Positions 37,101 to 49,005 of a stretch of 64,000 nt of DNA are shown here, piece by piece. The stretch's first letter is position 1. Each line of letters begins with the position of its first letter. The DNA is from Trichostrongylus colubriformis (taxonomy: Eukaryota > Nematoda > Chromadorea > Rhabditida > Trichostrongylidae). Position numbers and translations under genes: made by a program. The DNA is taken from contig OZ022258.1 of assembly GCA_963978905.1 (NCBI GenBank), positions 36,827,282 to 36,891,281 on the forward strand, read 5' to 3'. The notes under the pieces were generated by a model, which did not search any database, had not been told where the DNA came from, and was given only the letters and a program-made list of their open reading frames with translations.

Positions 37101-38323
37101 GGTTACGGTGGAAATCTTTGCAACGAAAGAGTGAGCTAAGCCAAAATGCAGATGTATAATAACCAGATTGGAAGGAGCATTGTTTTCAGCCGTCAGGATG
37201 CGGCCGAACGATACAAGCCTCACCTGCTTGGTCGAAATTCGAAGATGTAATTGGGCGTGGTGGTGATCAGGTCGAAGACTTTGATGTATGCAACTATTGG
37301 ATTGAAGTATGTCTTATACTCTTATAAAATACATGCGATTCTAAAATATATGCAGTTTGGCGTTGATTCAATTGTCGAGCAATGTTAGGAACATTCGAAG
37401 TAATCTCTGATAGGATGTAGTCACCCTCATTATGAGTAGCAAAAATCTTCAGGGGCCGTTGACCGTTATTAAATTGATTATTGCAGTCCCCAAAAGGAAC
37501 GGAAATCGAAGTAAGACTGATAGACTACGAATTGGGTGTTTCTATCGACGGATGTGTCTATGCTGGAGTGGAGATTAAGACGAACAAAGACCAAACGCTT
37601 ACTGGCTACAGGTACTATCATAGTAAACATGAGAATCCGGAAATGTTTGGTTTTTTCTTAGCAAGTTAAATGTTTTTTATAAAAGTTTCCAATGAGAATA
37701 GGCAATTCACATCTTGTTGTACATTAGCCACCCTGCATTGTTTTTCACCATAGCTATAATTTATAACTATTGCTTATATTCTAGAGCGAAGGATTTTAAA
37801 ATAGACTTGATTGAAGGTTCTGCTCACCTAAAGCCGCTGGAACAACACTTCGCTCATATTCGAACCGTGTTCCAATAATAACCTATAACAGATTTGACAC
37901 CTCGAAGACTGTTCTCGAATACCGACACGGTATGCTTAGAACATTTTGCTATATTTATAATCCGTTTGATTCAACCAAATATGTTCAGTTCCTGCAACAA
38001 GTGACAGATCGAAGCCAAGCCCTGACGTTACTACAGATTCAGCTGCAGGCGTAGTACCTACTCCATCTTCTGTGATAAAAGAACCAACAACAGCGGCACC
38101 GAATGTGAAACCTTCTCCTTCTCCCGTTATCACAGGAACTGGCTTCAGATGCGTGGACGCCTCCAAGTAAGAAGTGTTGAATGTTATGGATTTATTGACT
38201 TCAGAGAAGCTTAATTATTATTCCAGCTGTCTTTCGCTCAAGGCTCAAGGGTTTTGCGATAAAATGAAGCTTTCTAAAGCCACTGTGATGAAGGTGTGTC
38301 CGAAGACGTGCGGATTCTGTTGA
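34189..38323 (+). CDS. Secreted astacin metalloprotease (astacin-EGF-CUB-ShK), right copy
   Basis: Exons: 34189-34329, 34476-34595, 34761-34882, 34933-35096, 35159-35242, 35410-35615, 36395-36495, 36660-36790, 37015-37130, 37190-37306, 37487-37611, 37817-37929, 37989-38166 and 38227-38323. All introns start GT and end AG, and the exons join into 1815 nt (604 residues). Domains: signal peptide 1-20 (MRAILLILLLFVAA); propeptide to RRKR 154-157; astacin catalytic domain about 158-356 with HEIGHSLGLFH at 250-260 and SIMHY at 305-309 (Tyr309 is the expected fifth zinc ligand); EGF-like 357-395; CUB about 399-513; Ser/Thr/Pro-rich linker 514-566; six-cysteine ShK domain 568-604. It is a secreted zinc protease, close in design to hookworm MTP-1, with an ShK tail. 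The weakest boundary is the acceptor at 37817 (GAAG). Transcribed away from the left copy. Confidence 0.88.
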
Positions 38324-38341
38324 TTCATGCTTTCCTGTGTT

Positions 38342-38347
38342 AATAAA
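38342..38347 (+). terminator. Polyadenylation signal of the right astacin gene
   Basis: AATAAA 19 bp after the TGA at 38321-38323, a normal distance for nematode 3' UTRs. Confidence 0.6.
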
Positions 38348-41300
38348 CTCCGCATCGTTGCTGTCTTACTGAATTACCAGTTTTTGCCCATTTTCGTACT
38401 GAAGCACTCCTATGTGGGTACTTTACAGCTTTTACAAAGAATTTGCAGAATTATTGCAAACGCATGAATCAAACTTAGGCCGTGAACTAAGTTTCAAACT
38501 ATAAATTGCTCTGTTTACATTAAATCTCTCGACATAAGAAAAACTATCATTGAAATTTCTGTAAGAACTGCCGCACGATACTTTTAGTTACTGAAGCTAC
38601 CCTTCAGCTAGAGCTCTTGAAATGTGGCTTTGCGCGGTATAAAACAGCATTGTAAAGAGAGAATCATATAGAAACGATGACACATTGCAGGATCAGGGTG
38701 AAGGCTGCATAAGGGTCTTCCCTTCGGAAAAAAAATTCACAAACTATACTTGGCTGCGTGAGAACAGTTAACGTGACAAAATGTTTCACAAAATTAGTAA
38801 AATCAGAAAATAATTCTTTTAATGCAGTTTTACCGAAAATGAGATCAGCTGCTCGAGAAACGTCCGTCACCAGAGCGAAGCCGTCCTAATCTAATGACAC
38901 TGGAGAACCTCATTTCACAATGTTAGTCAAGGGTGCTTTCAACACACCCGATTGATCTATTACTTTATTCACCCGCTGCTATCTCAAGTGAATGAGTTTC
39001 CGTCATGCATAACGGGCACTTTCAGAGAAGACAACGTCTTCTCGGATACAGATCAAATAAACTCTGACGAATCTGTATCAATGTGTCTTGAAACAGTAAG
39101 AGAAAAGCTGGGCTGTTACAGTGAACACGTGGGAAGTTTTCCAATATGATCGTTGTGAAATATCAAGTTTGTTCTCTGGAGCGTGGACAGCGGAAACGTA
39201 TCTCCTACCTAATATGCTTGTATATTTTCCAACTATATAGAAAAGTATTGACCGCTTAACAAATGCTTACCCTACTGAGTAGAGAGATAGTATCAACATG
39301 AATTTCACTGGTATATGCAATCAACCAACATTCACGATATGCCTTCGCGTTCACATGATCGAATTCGGCTTGACCTTACGGCGAAGGCTACAAGGAAAAG
39401 GACCTGCATCTCTGGATCGCAGGCGAATTTCGTACAAATTGTCTCACACTTTTGTGAGTATTCTCAGAAGTAGTGAATGAATTGTGAGGTGTATGTATAG
39501 CAAGCAGCATAACAGCCATAACATTCGGGTAGTCTGGAGGGGTGTTGCTGCGATACGGTCTGGCGTTGTTTCACAATTTTACAAGTACGATATCATTCAA
39601 TTCAAAACCAGTCAACAGAGGTAACCCACCTAAGTCGCCAAAGGGCACGTACAACTCTAGTTGATATCACTATTCCGACTCTTTCGCATGACTTCGAATA
39701 GAGCGCAGTCCTGATCCACAACTCGTGATAATAGCAACAGTGATTTCAGTAATGTCACCATGACTTCAACACATCGTAGCGATAAACACCAAGCAGCACA
39801 AATTGCATGCCGTTCGACCTGCCTTTTAAAAATCTTCCAGGGCGAAGATTGCACATTCCCCTGAATACATTCGATTTAATAAACTGCTCACTGACGCTTT
39901 GAGACCATTTTCCTCGACGGTCGCCTGTGTGCAATGACATTCGTTATTTCTCGCTTTCTTCGCCAGCGTGAATGGACTTTTTCTTCCACACCTCTTAATG
40001 ACGAATTGATGCATTAGTTTTGGAATAATTTGTCTCTGTCTGTTTTGCTTATTTTTTGTTATTTCACCTTTGAGTAGTTCAACGTTAAATACGCCGCAAT
40101 TATCTACAACACATTGCCAGAAAATCAGCGGCTGTTCCACTTTCCTGCAGTGGAACTCCAAATACTTCTGATCAAAGAAAATCAGAATTGGCATCACCTT
40201 GGTTATCTTGTCCACCTTTTGTGGACTAGCAACAGCCTGTCGCTAGCTTATAAAAAGTAGCGATATCAGGATAGTGGTTGTCCATTATCCGGCGCTCTAC
40301 GCAAATATCGATGGTTTCAAGCCATAACGACCGATGGTCATGTTCTCTAGAAAATTCGCCCTTTGCAATCGTGCTCACTGGTATCGTCCTACAGTCGTTT
40401 TCTCGTTGTTACCTACCATTTTCCCAGTCCCAACAGCAATTCACATCGTACTGCACATTTTTGCATACGGCTCGGCACACGTCGCCTTCTTTGTGAGCAC
40501 CATTTGCCCCTCACTTTTGTTGATCTCCTTCCCATCCGCAGACTTTTTAAGTAGCCATATTACATTTCCAGTTTAATAACGCCCCGGCGGTCTGAATTGA
40601 TCTTCCTCTCATAGCCTTAGCTACTGTTGTTCACACCCATTTTCTTCCTCGTATTTAACCGCCTTAAAAATAATGCGCAATTTTTGGTGAGAACAATTTG
40701 ATTAATTATCTAGTCGTGGGTAGTCAGCGACAGTATGTTCAGACCTCAACCTATTGTGGGGGTCCCAACATACTTTAAACATGTGCATAATAGCTTGGAA
40801 GTTGATTATCTCTACTGATCTTTTCTCAGTATGTGCGCCGCGCTGGTATCAAATGAAGAAGTTCCGTGGCAAGCTCCCCATACAGGATGCGCTCGGCCCA
40901 TAGCGCGCAAGCCCATTCCGTGTTTTTCGAAAACCCATTGCTGACCTAAGGCCATCTTTTATCGTTTTTTACGTGTTCGGACCATTTTGGAAACAAACCG
41001 ACAATTTTGGATTCAAAGATAGAATATTTCAATTCGTGGCTCCCCCACCGTGGTGGAGCATAGCTTAATTCATCAGTGTTTCTCACTTCATATTAGATGC
41101 GCTGACCATCCTAAAGCCTGTCCCCACCCTCAAAATGTAATGCTCTTCATGTAGTGCCAAATTTTGAAACCGACAGACGTGTGGTGGGATAGACAGACAG
41201 ACAATACAACAAACGACATCTTATATGGTCATTATTGGTCGTTTTTTAGCATTTCATGATTATTTGCAATTTCCCTTTTCGAGGTACGTTTACAAGAGAA

Positions 41301-41864
41301 GCCTTTTCTCGCTGAAATCCACCATTTTGATCAAATCAAACTGGTTGTCCTGTCAGTTTTTTCTTCTTTTTCAAAATAAACCTTGTTTTTTCACCAAGCT
41401 GTATTCCTTGTTTTTATAAGGTCTCAGAAATTATAAACCGAAGCAATTGTCGGGCTATTGTGCTCTAGAAATTCAAATTCAAACATTCCGCAGAAGAAGC
41501 AGCTCCAAATGTAGCATTTGCTATTGGCTCGGGTCACCTTACAGTGAACCGTAAGGTACTAGCTCTCGAGATCCTCTTGTGGAGAATTCGATCTGGAAGA
41601 CAAACATGATTGTGGCTGCCGCTTCTCACTGGATGATCAACCGCTACGTAAAGTCGTTAGGTCGGAATTGGATGTAATAAATCAATCGATGGCAGCTTAC
41701 ATTGGTGCTCACCATGGTACAGTGCCAAAGCTTCAATCGACAAGCTGAGCAAGAAGCGGAAGTGAGTACCCCTCGATTCGAATGATGCACAGTGTATGAT
41801 CTGCCATCGCTCGAATTCAAAAAATTGTAGCAACTAGGCATGGAAGTTCAAGTTCGAATTCCTG
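38348..41864. other. Arm interior 3' of the right astacin gene, no supported gene
   Basis: Mirror image of 18593-22109. No domain or splice structure recognised. Its ORFs repeat those of the left arm with scattered base differences. Confidence 0.4.
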
Positions 41865-41977
41865 GGATGGTATATTATATATATTTAGTATATTATTATA
41901 TATTATAGTATATTATTATATACTATAGTATATTATTATTCCTGGGCATAGTATATTATATATATTATATATTACAG
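41865..41977. repeat. AT-rich microsatellite (right arm)
   Basis: Mirror of 18480-18592: irregular TATTATATA repeats bounded by ATTCCTGGG. Confidence 0.8.
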
Positions 41978-42146
41978 TATATCGAAACTTTGATGGGCTG
42001 ACCATGAATAAAAGCCGCATCTAAACTTCACGGTCAATGAATATGCACCTAGAGAAATACATTCCCATCAGGGTAAGCTGTAAAAGCATTGGGATGAGGA
42101 TTCATTACAAATGCACTAGATTTCAGGGCATTGCAACTACTCCGCT

Positions 42147-42405
42147 GTACAAGGTTATTGGCAGGGTAGGTTCACGCTGTTTTTGGGACAGCACCACGTG
42201 AGTTGCTTATATACCTTGTATATACACAACAACAGTGCCACTTTTCAGGCCTGACGAAGGTGCTAAGCACCGAAATATTGCAATTTATTTTCGGGAAACT
42301 TTTTGGACTTCTGTTTTTTGAGTTTTTTGAAATAAACATTTTGGAGTCTCAGTCTATTTTCACTCATTCAGATAATCATGAGGCTTCGCGACAGCACAAT
42401 ACTAA
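42147..42405 (-). repeat. Dispersed repeat R1 (right-arm copy, uninterrupted)
   Basis: Reverse copy of the R1 repeat at 17975-18310. The site GGCAGGGTAGG is intact, so this is the empty-site allele for both the left-arm palindrome and, by family, the LTR element at 54 kb. Confidence 0.75.
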
Positions 42406-42947
42406 GTAAATAGTAAATGAAGATTACACGCTAACGTATTGCGAGAAATGCAGCACGAAGACGCAATGGTGAAAAAAATCGCAGTTGCACTAACCGCAAA
42501 CACAAGGCGTCCAAAGATGTCCAAAGGAAGGTGCTCTGCATGTTAAAGAAAGAAAGAACATTGCCCGCGACGTATTCAGCATAAACGAGGACAATTGGCA
42601 CAGCTATTGTGTGGTAGAGGGTTGTGGCTGCAGCAGCATTCGCCACTGCAGCCACGGGAAATGTTCACAGAAAGGCAGTCACCACAGAAAAAGAGAAAAC
42701 TTGCTCCAACGCATTTTAGGGGAAGGGATTTTTCCGCAGGGAAACCGCAATCTTTTGTGAAGAAAGAAGTAGTCCCAAAATCACCCACTCTACTATGTAT
42801 GAAAAGAAGCCTTTTTGCGATAAGAATGAGCGGATTCACTGTACAAGTAGAAAACCTTTGTATAATATTAAAGAGAGCTGATAGATATGGAGACCCTTTT
42901 CGGAGTCCCTTGAAGGAAGTGGAGGTTCTACTAAACACGGGGATCTA

Positions 42948-43846
42948 TTAGGTTGATTCATAATAAATCGGACAAATGGTAGTGATGATTTCTAGAGATC
43001 ATAACTCAGTAACGAATTAACGAAAATGGACGCGCGAGGTACCGTTGGAATGAGTATGAAAAGCTCTTTAAAGTACCTGAAAATAATCACTCCAAAGTAA
43101 ATTCATTCCGCCACAATGCCGCACGATTTCAAGCGGTCCAGAGACCACATCCGCAACGTCATACTATTTATATCGCTATCTGGCCAGGAACCCGCGGATT
43201 TCGGCAGACGTCTGATAGAAGTTCACAAGGAGCATGCCCCCGGCAGAAATTCACTGTAGTTGTGGCATTCGAAGTTTGCGTCAGGCGACTATTCCATCGA
43301 AGGCGAAAACCGCGGTTGGTGGAGCGTACACGGCGTAGAGTACTGGGAGCTGCTCGATGAAGGTACCACAGTATCCGCCGACGTCTACGTTCGTCAATTA
43401 CGAGAATTGAAGGCCAATGTCCAAAGTTCGCTACGGCGGCGGTCACATGTCTACTTCCAGCACGACAACGTGTCTACTTCCACAGACCGCACTTCGCAAG
43501 ATCGACCAAGGCCGAGCTGCTGTCGTACAGTTGGACCGTACTTCTATACCCACCGTATTCCCCAGACCTGGCCCCTTCAGATTTCCACCTTTTCTCCCAC
43601 AGCCAACGCCACCTGGACGGCCAAGACTTCAAAACTCGCGACGAGGTCAAGGCGGCACTCGGCAACTTCTTCGAGCTCCAGCTTCCGGCCTTCTGGAGCA
43701 AGGGCATCCATGATCTGCCTATACCGTGGCAGAAGGTCATCGATAAAGATGGAGTATATTTCAAGTGAATCCCTGTTGTCGTAAAAAAGTTGTACGACAA
43801 TGATTAAAATTGGTCAATTTGTCCGATTTATTATGAATCAACCTAA
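42948..43846 (+). mobile_element. Mariner-type DNA transposon, internally deleted (right arm)
   Basis: 899 bp, TIR-bounded, flanked by TA at 42946-42947 and 43847-43848. It is the mirror copy of 16534-17432 with the same internal deletion, stop and frameshifts. The 174-residue forward ORF at 43260-43784 covers the genuine middle of the transposase up to 'YFQHDN' and then continues in a wrong frame. It is not a working transposase. Confidence 0.9.
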
Positions 43847-44793
43847 TACCAATATTTTACAAGTCAAAGACTGGTTCAATAGCTAAGGTTCGCATGTGAA
43901 TCGCAGAAGGGTCCCACAATATCGCGTACGGTGCATCAGACAAAATATGTGTGGATTAATAACGTTGAACCTAAGGGAGCGTGAAGGTGCGAATCATAAA
44001 CTGCACATAGTTAATAAGGGCAAAAGTGGGCACCTTGGCATCACGAAGTTGTTGTATATCGCACAGTATTCCATAATCCAAGAAGAAAACCCGCGGGTAC
44101 ATGATTTTGCCGGTGCCGGCGCTGGTGAGCAAAGTATAACGCGGCTTTATGTCGTTGCGCTTTCACATTGAAAGCTGTCATCGTTGTAGACGTCGAAAAG
44201 GCATTTCTTCAAACGCAGTTGCGTGAAGCCGACAAGGAAGGCACTAGAGATATTTCGGTCAAAGTCACTGAAGTGCCGGCGGGCTTAGTAATCTTTCGCC
44301 TTACATGGGTGAATGATTTATATCTAGAGGGCGTGTCAATCCACCTGAGTTTTTGTGTTGTTCAAGGTGTCATAATAAAGAACATTTGTTGAAAACTCCG
44401 GTGCGGTAATGTACCACATCGACAACCTAAAAACTACTAGGAATCACTGGGATTCTTAAAGGCAGTGTTAAGGAGAAGTCGGACGAAATGCAGAAGGAGT
44501 GGCGAACATGACGGGCGAGATGATCAGTAATATGACGGTGAAGGAAAAGGGCAGTAAGTGACCAAATACTTGAAAATAGAACCCCTTTCCCACCAATGAT
44601 TCTCGACGTGGACGACCATTCCGTCTACAGGCGGGTGGCCCGGACGACTCTGTATCCAGGTAATCAATGCGCAAAAACAGCGTGGAAACAATAGAAAAAC
44701 TTAGAAGGCATCCTATCGTTGGCTGCAGTCGAGCGAAGACAACAAGTGAGTATTAATGAAAAAGAAAAGAAGAATAGAAAAGAAAAACTCGCG

Positions 44794-45121
44794 AACTTTA
44801 CGGGTGAAGTTAAAGTTAAAAGGATAAAGTTTTTGGCGTTAATCAATCCCTTTCTGGGATGCGCCGCACATTCTAGTTCCATTCAGAATCGTGATGGCAG
44901 GTGAATGTGATGTGGCCTATACAATGACTTGCGGTTGCCAGCCGATGTACAAGTCAGTGCTTTTATCCTCCCAGACGATTCTGGTACCAATTCGCCGACC
45001 CCGGAGGGATGGAAGGCTTGGTTGGTCTGGGCGGGCGTTGATGCGGGATTTGATCTCGGCACCGTGAGAGTGGGGTGCGCGCCACCTGTCACTACACCAC
45101 CTCCGCCCCAACTTTACGGGT
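44794..45121 (-). mobile_element. tRNA-derived SINE with 12-bp target duplication
   Basis: AACTTTACGGGT at 44794-44805 is repeated at 45110-45121, while the left arm has this site once (ACCCGTAAAGTT at 15574-15585). The ~300-bp insert, read on the minus strand, begins GGGGCGG and carries an A-box-like TGGTGTAGTGACA (45087-45099) and a B-box-like GAGATCAAATCCC (45045-45057), about 30 bp apart, as in a tRNA-type RNA polymerase III promoter. The 3' end is a short TTTAACTTTAAC-like tail. Target duplication length and promoter layout indicate LINE-mediated retroposition. Confidence 0.75.
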
Positions 45122-45296
45122 AAAGAGCGAAAATCAAAAATACAGAAAAAGTTAATCAGCTGATTAGAAAAGGTTCTGCGACGTTCTGTTACGAAAGCGC
45201 GCCCCGATCGCTCCAGCCGGCTGCATCGCCTTGGCCCCTCCTACCCCAGCCAATCGGGGGGAAGCTCGTCGTCAGAAGGCGGGCTGCCCTGAATAA

Positions 45297-45580
45297 AGGT
45301 GCCTCACCCTGATGAGACCGCCTCCACCACAGCTCAAAAAAGTGCCTGGCTCGACAAAAAAAGATTCCGCCATGCATAGGACTTTCAAACCCGTTATTTT
45401 TCACTATGACTCCTTTTGGGATTTCTCATCACCCATATTACCCCTATCACTGTCTTTAAGGGGGTCGAATATATGGAAGTTATGATAATATAATAGTTTC
45501 TTTTCCGTGCTACTATGTATAATTCGCTTCTGTCACGAAATTCAATCTCGCGTCACAGTAGAGCTGGGACTCTGAATTTC
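45297..45580 (-). repeat. GC-rich repeat and a partial satellite unit outside the right arm
   Basis: About 45297-45460 is a reverse, diverged copy of the 14783-15030 repeat (GCCTCCACCACAGCTCAA, CCGCCATGCAT, TCCTTTTGGGATT). About 45530-45580 matches one edge of the 145-bp satellite (CTGTCACGAAATTCA, CTCGCGTC.CAG, GCTGGGACTCTGAATTT). Confidence 0.55.
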
Positions 45581-48554
45581 ACAAGGATTTCACATTGTTT
45601 TATTTATTTTTATTGCATTTCACATTGTCACCAAATCCTTTTCGCTCTTTCAGCTGTTAGTAGAGTGTTCACATTCACAGTATGCAGTGTACGGGGACCT
45701 CAGTGGTGCCTAATCGAAGCTGGTAACGGCTTACAGCAGCTGAGAAGAGCCATTAGGAAGTGTGCGGGATGAAAACCGGTATACCGCTTACTATTATGTA
45801 CTACTGGTTCTCTAGCGCGCACTACCAGCGGATTCACGACGAAGTTATGCCAATTCGCATATATCGGTCACTCCTGGATATGAGTGACGTTGGGTGCAAG
45901 TTTACTTCCCTCCGCAGAGCTCTCGAATGGAATAAGAGCAGTAAAGGCGACGGAAAATTCGGTAGTCACACTGATCATTCCGCATTCATGAGTCCATTTT
46001 TCACTACACTGCCGTGTATCGCGCGCAGTAGTGTGCGCCAGCCAACTGCTCCATAAATATGTGAGTAGCAGAGAAGCATGATATCCGTGGATGCTTCCCA
46101 CAAGATGAAAATTGGTACGAACAGTTAGCTGTCTCCTTACACACGGTGGATCGGTTTGGGCAGACTGGACTTTACAGTGTCCTCATATACAATGCTTGGT
46201 CTTTTCATGACAATGAGTGCCGCATAATTGTGTCAAAATAATTCATTGCCAACTATGTAGATACTTCGAATTTCGTGTACTCAATAGTTATGACCCGTAC
46301 AGGTGAGATCGGTCAAAAAACATGCGCCAGTACTATTGTAAGTAGGGAAGCCGTGACGACGAGCCTACTGATACCATTACAGAAATCTCCATTGCACCAG
46401 CACGAGTGTTCAATCACTGAGGCATCGGACAAGCATTTCAGTTGAGCCTGGAAGAGGAAAGCTTTTTGGAATTCCTGATAGCCTGCTAGAGATTTTAAAG
46501 GCACAGTTCACGATAATTCTCGTGCCTCGTCGCGCTCCATAAATACTCTTGGAGTGCTTAGGAGCTCAAGTGAGGAGAAGAAACGGGGAAACTTTTCGAA
46601 AACCTTGGAAATGAAGTGTTTCTGACCTTTGGATTCGACGAGTTTGCCGCTCAAAAACAAGTAGTATTTGGACAAGTTTTTACGTGATAATATCCGATAA
46701 GGTTGTTTTTACAATGGGAGTATCTCCTATCATTTCTTATCGCAGTCGATATCATGCCTCTCATACACGTAAAAGCCACCGCTTACCAGCTGGTTGAATG
46801 GAAGATGGGTGTCGGCCATCTTGAGACGGTGGCCGTCATCTTATTTACATGTTCCTTACGCGTTAAGCACCCACCCTCGTGCCGTAATGATAGCACACGC
46901 TTTGCCCTTGTGGAAGGGGCTATCTACTCGCTGATGGAACCAAGGTACTCATATTATCGTGAACTGTGCCTTTAAGGCAGAGTCGGGATCATTAAGTGCG
47001 AAGCCCGGTTGTCTATCCTTGTGTGGTGATCTCGAACAATTCTACAGCTGCAGGAATCACACACAGGTAACAAAGCTCCAAGCTGCCACTACACAGTATG
47101 TAAAATAGTGTAGTTGTCCTGACTTGCAAGGAAAGCCCATCAGGACATGGTGAGCTTTTCCAAACCGGTTTTCTCATCCTAGAGAGGCTCACACATGAAA
47201 AAAAAAGTCGAATCAGAACAAATAGTTCTGGAAATGTCGGAAACTGATTGGTGATTTAACACTCACTAAGGACGATTTTTCATAACTTTCCAATTTGCTT
47301 TTTTATGCTCATGTATGACCGCACATGCGAACTAAGTGCGAAATTCATTTTTTATCTGCCAGGGTACTATTTTCATTCCTTTCGTATTTCAGATGATCTT
47401 TGAACCTGCCATCGTTTGTAACACAGGAGCCAAGCATTTTCCTGCTAAATGCGTGTGAAATCCATGCTCGGGTGATTGAACTACCCTAGAGAATAAGTTT
47501 CCAAGCTAAGGCTTATAGAAATTGACCCAAGTTCAAATCTTGGGCGACCACTTGCATTACCATAGTCATATCAAACGAAAAGAGATTGCTGGCCAATGTA
47601 GTGACTATGTGCTATTATATTTGTCATTGTACACTATTTTTGCGCGGAAACACCTAAATTACGTGCTAGCGCGAAACGGTTGAAACATGATGATCACTGA
47701 AAACTAATGCGTCGGTTTGATGAGGAAAAGAAGAGAAAAATGAACAAAAAAACTGCAGTCATTTCGCATGTGCACAAGTAGTTTAGCGCTGGACAGTAAA
47801 TCTAAAATGCAAGAGCCGAACCATGAATAACCCCTTTGACTAAAATGTAACTCCATCCCGCTATCCAGTCCGCCATCCGATTGACCCATCTGTCCGCGCA
47901 TCTCCTCTGAGTCTTCCGTACCGTTTTTCGCAATCACCATAGATGGCTCCACACTCTGAGCCAATTTCACAGTGGTTTTGATGTAAGTTTGAAGAGAGTC
48001 TCCAAATATGCTTACAGTGAACGCCACAACTGGAAAACTAGTCGAAATTGCTTCCCCCGTCTCCCCTTGATCGAAATTGTCACCGGTTTTTTTGTTTCAT
48101 GTATGTCACCCTTACAAGATGCCAAAGCCGTTTTATAAAAGCTCAACATACTCTCAGGGTCACCCTTGTTGGAGCAAACATACCTCGCCCATTGTGCAAA
48201 AGTTATGGTCTGGAATCGCTTGAGTTGTGGGGTTCATCAAGTCGAACATTTTGTCATAACACCCGCGGAATGTCATCTTTGAGTATGAACCTGCAAATCT
48301 CTCATTTTAGCTGCCAACACTTCAATGACGTTTGAGGGGAGGTCAATTCTCACCTGAGTTGTTTAGGGTCTGTTGCCACTTGAAGCACTTTGTTTCGCAG
48401 ATAACTGTTGCGCGTTGCTGAAATCGATGTTATCGGTACAAACTTCGAGACTTGAAGCATCTGTTTTTAATGAAAGGTCATGAAGATTGCATGACAGCCT
48501 TCATGAGTTACTTAGTTCCTAGAGTGATCAAGTCCGCAGTGTGCTCACACTTTT
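45581..48554. other. Intergenic, contains one MITE, otherwise nothing recognised
   Basis: ORFs up to 107 residues without recognisable domains. Apart from the element at 46495-46975 I see no gene or repeat. Confidence 0.45.
46495..46975. mobile_element. MITE with TTAA-flanked terminal inverted repeats
   Basis: The left end TTAAAGGCACAGTTCACGAT (from 46495) is matched by the inverted right end ATCGTGAACTGTGCCTTTAA (to 46975), a 23-bp perfect TIR if the TTAA is counted. TTAA at both outer edges fits a TTAA target duplication (a piggyBac-like habit), though TTAA could be part of the TIR. The ~430-bp interior has no transposase. The TIR start is shared with the element at 6830-7291. Confidence 0.7.
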
Positions 48555-49005
48555 TGTCGTGAAACAGAGTTCACGATGACTCATCGATAACATACCAGCG
48601 CCGAGGATAAATTGGAGGCGGGGCCACCAAGAGGGTTCAGAAGAGAGGAAAGAGCTCAGCCGAGCGGGCGGCTATCCTTGTAATCCGGCAGGACGGCGAC
48701 CTCAGTGGGTCGCTCGTACTCGGATACGGTAACAGGCGGTAGCGGAAAGAGGGCGCAAGGCATTTCTTCCTTACCCTCGCGGACCCACACTAGGAGAGGA
48801 GAAATTACGGAAAGAGTGAAAGGGAAACAATGAAAATGAGCTCTACTAATGTCGTTGTAGGATAGTAATAGATAATAGCATGTGCGTGTCATAATATAGT
48901 TTATTACATGTTGGAAAGCGTAGTGAAATAAATCTATAACTCAATAAGAGTACAACAGACGAAAGAACCACCAAAACTCTTTGGGACCGTGATGCAGTCC
49001 CAAAA
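48555..49005 (+). repeat. 5' LTR of the BEL-like element
   Basis: 451 bp starting TGTCGTGAAACAGAG and ending GATGCAGTCCCAAAA, followed directly by the TGG of the primer binding site. The reverse 78-residue ORF present in both LTRs is not supported as a gene. Confidence 0.85.

Larger units (their letters stand above)
33508..45296 (-). repeat. Right arm of the large inverted duplication
   Basis: Reverse-complement copy of 15398-26945 (see the coordinate sums there). It lacks the 74-bp palindrome of the left arm and instead carries a SINE at 44806-45121. Homology ends inward about 45 bp from block A' and outward at about 45296 beside a GC-rich repeat. Both arms carry the astacin gene and the same deleted mariner, so those were present before duplication. 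Confidence 0.9.

Noticed and set aside
43260..43784. 174-residue ORF as an intact mariner transposase
   Set aside because: Only its first part matches a transposase. It lacks the first catalytic Asp, and after the HDN motif it continues in a wrong, Ser/Thr-rich frame.
48656..48892. 78-residue reverse ORF present twice (also 51905-52141)
   Set aside because: It is duplicated only because it lies in both LTRs of the BEL-like element; no coding features seen.
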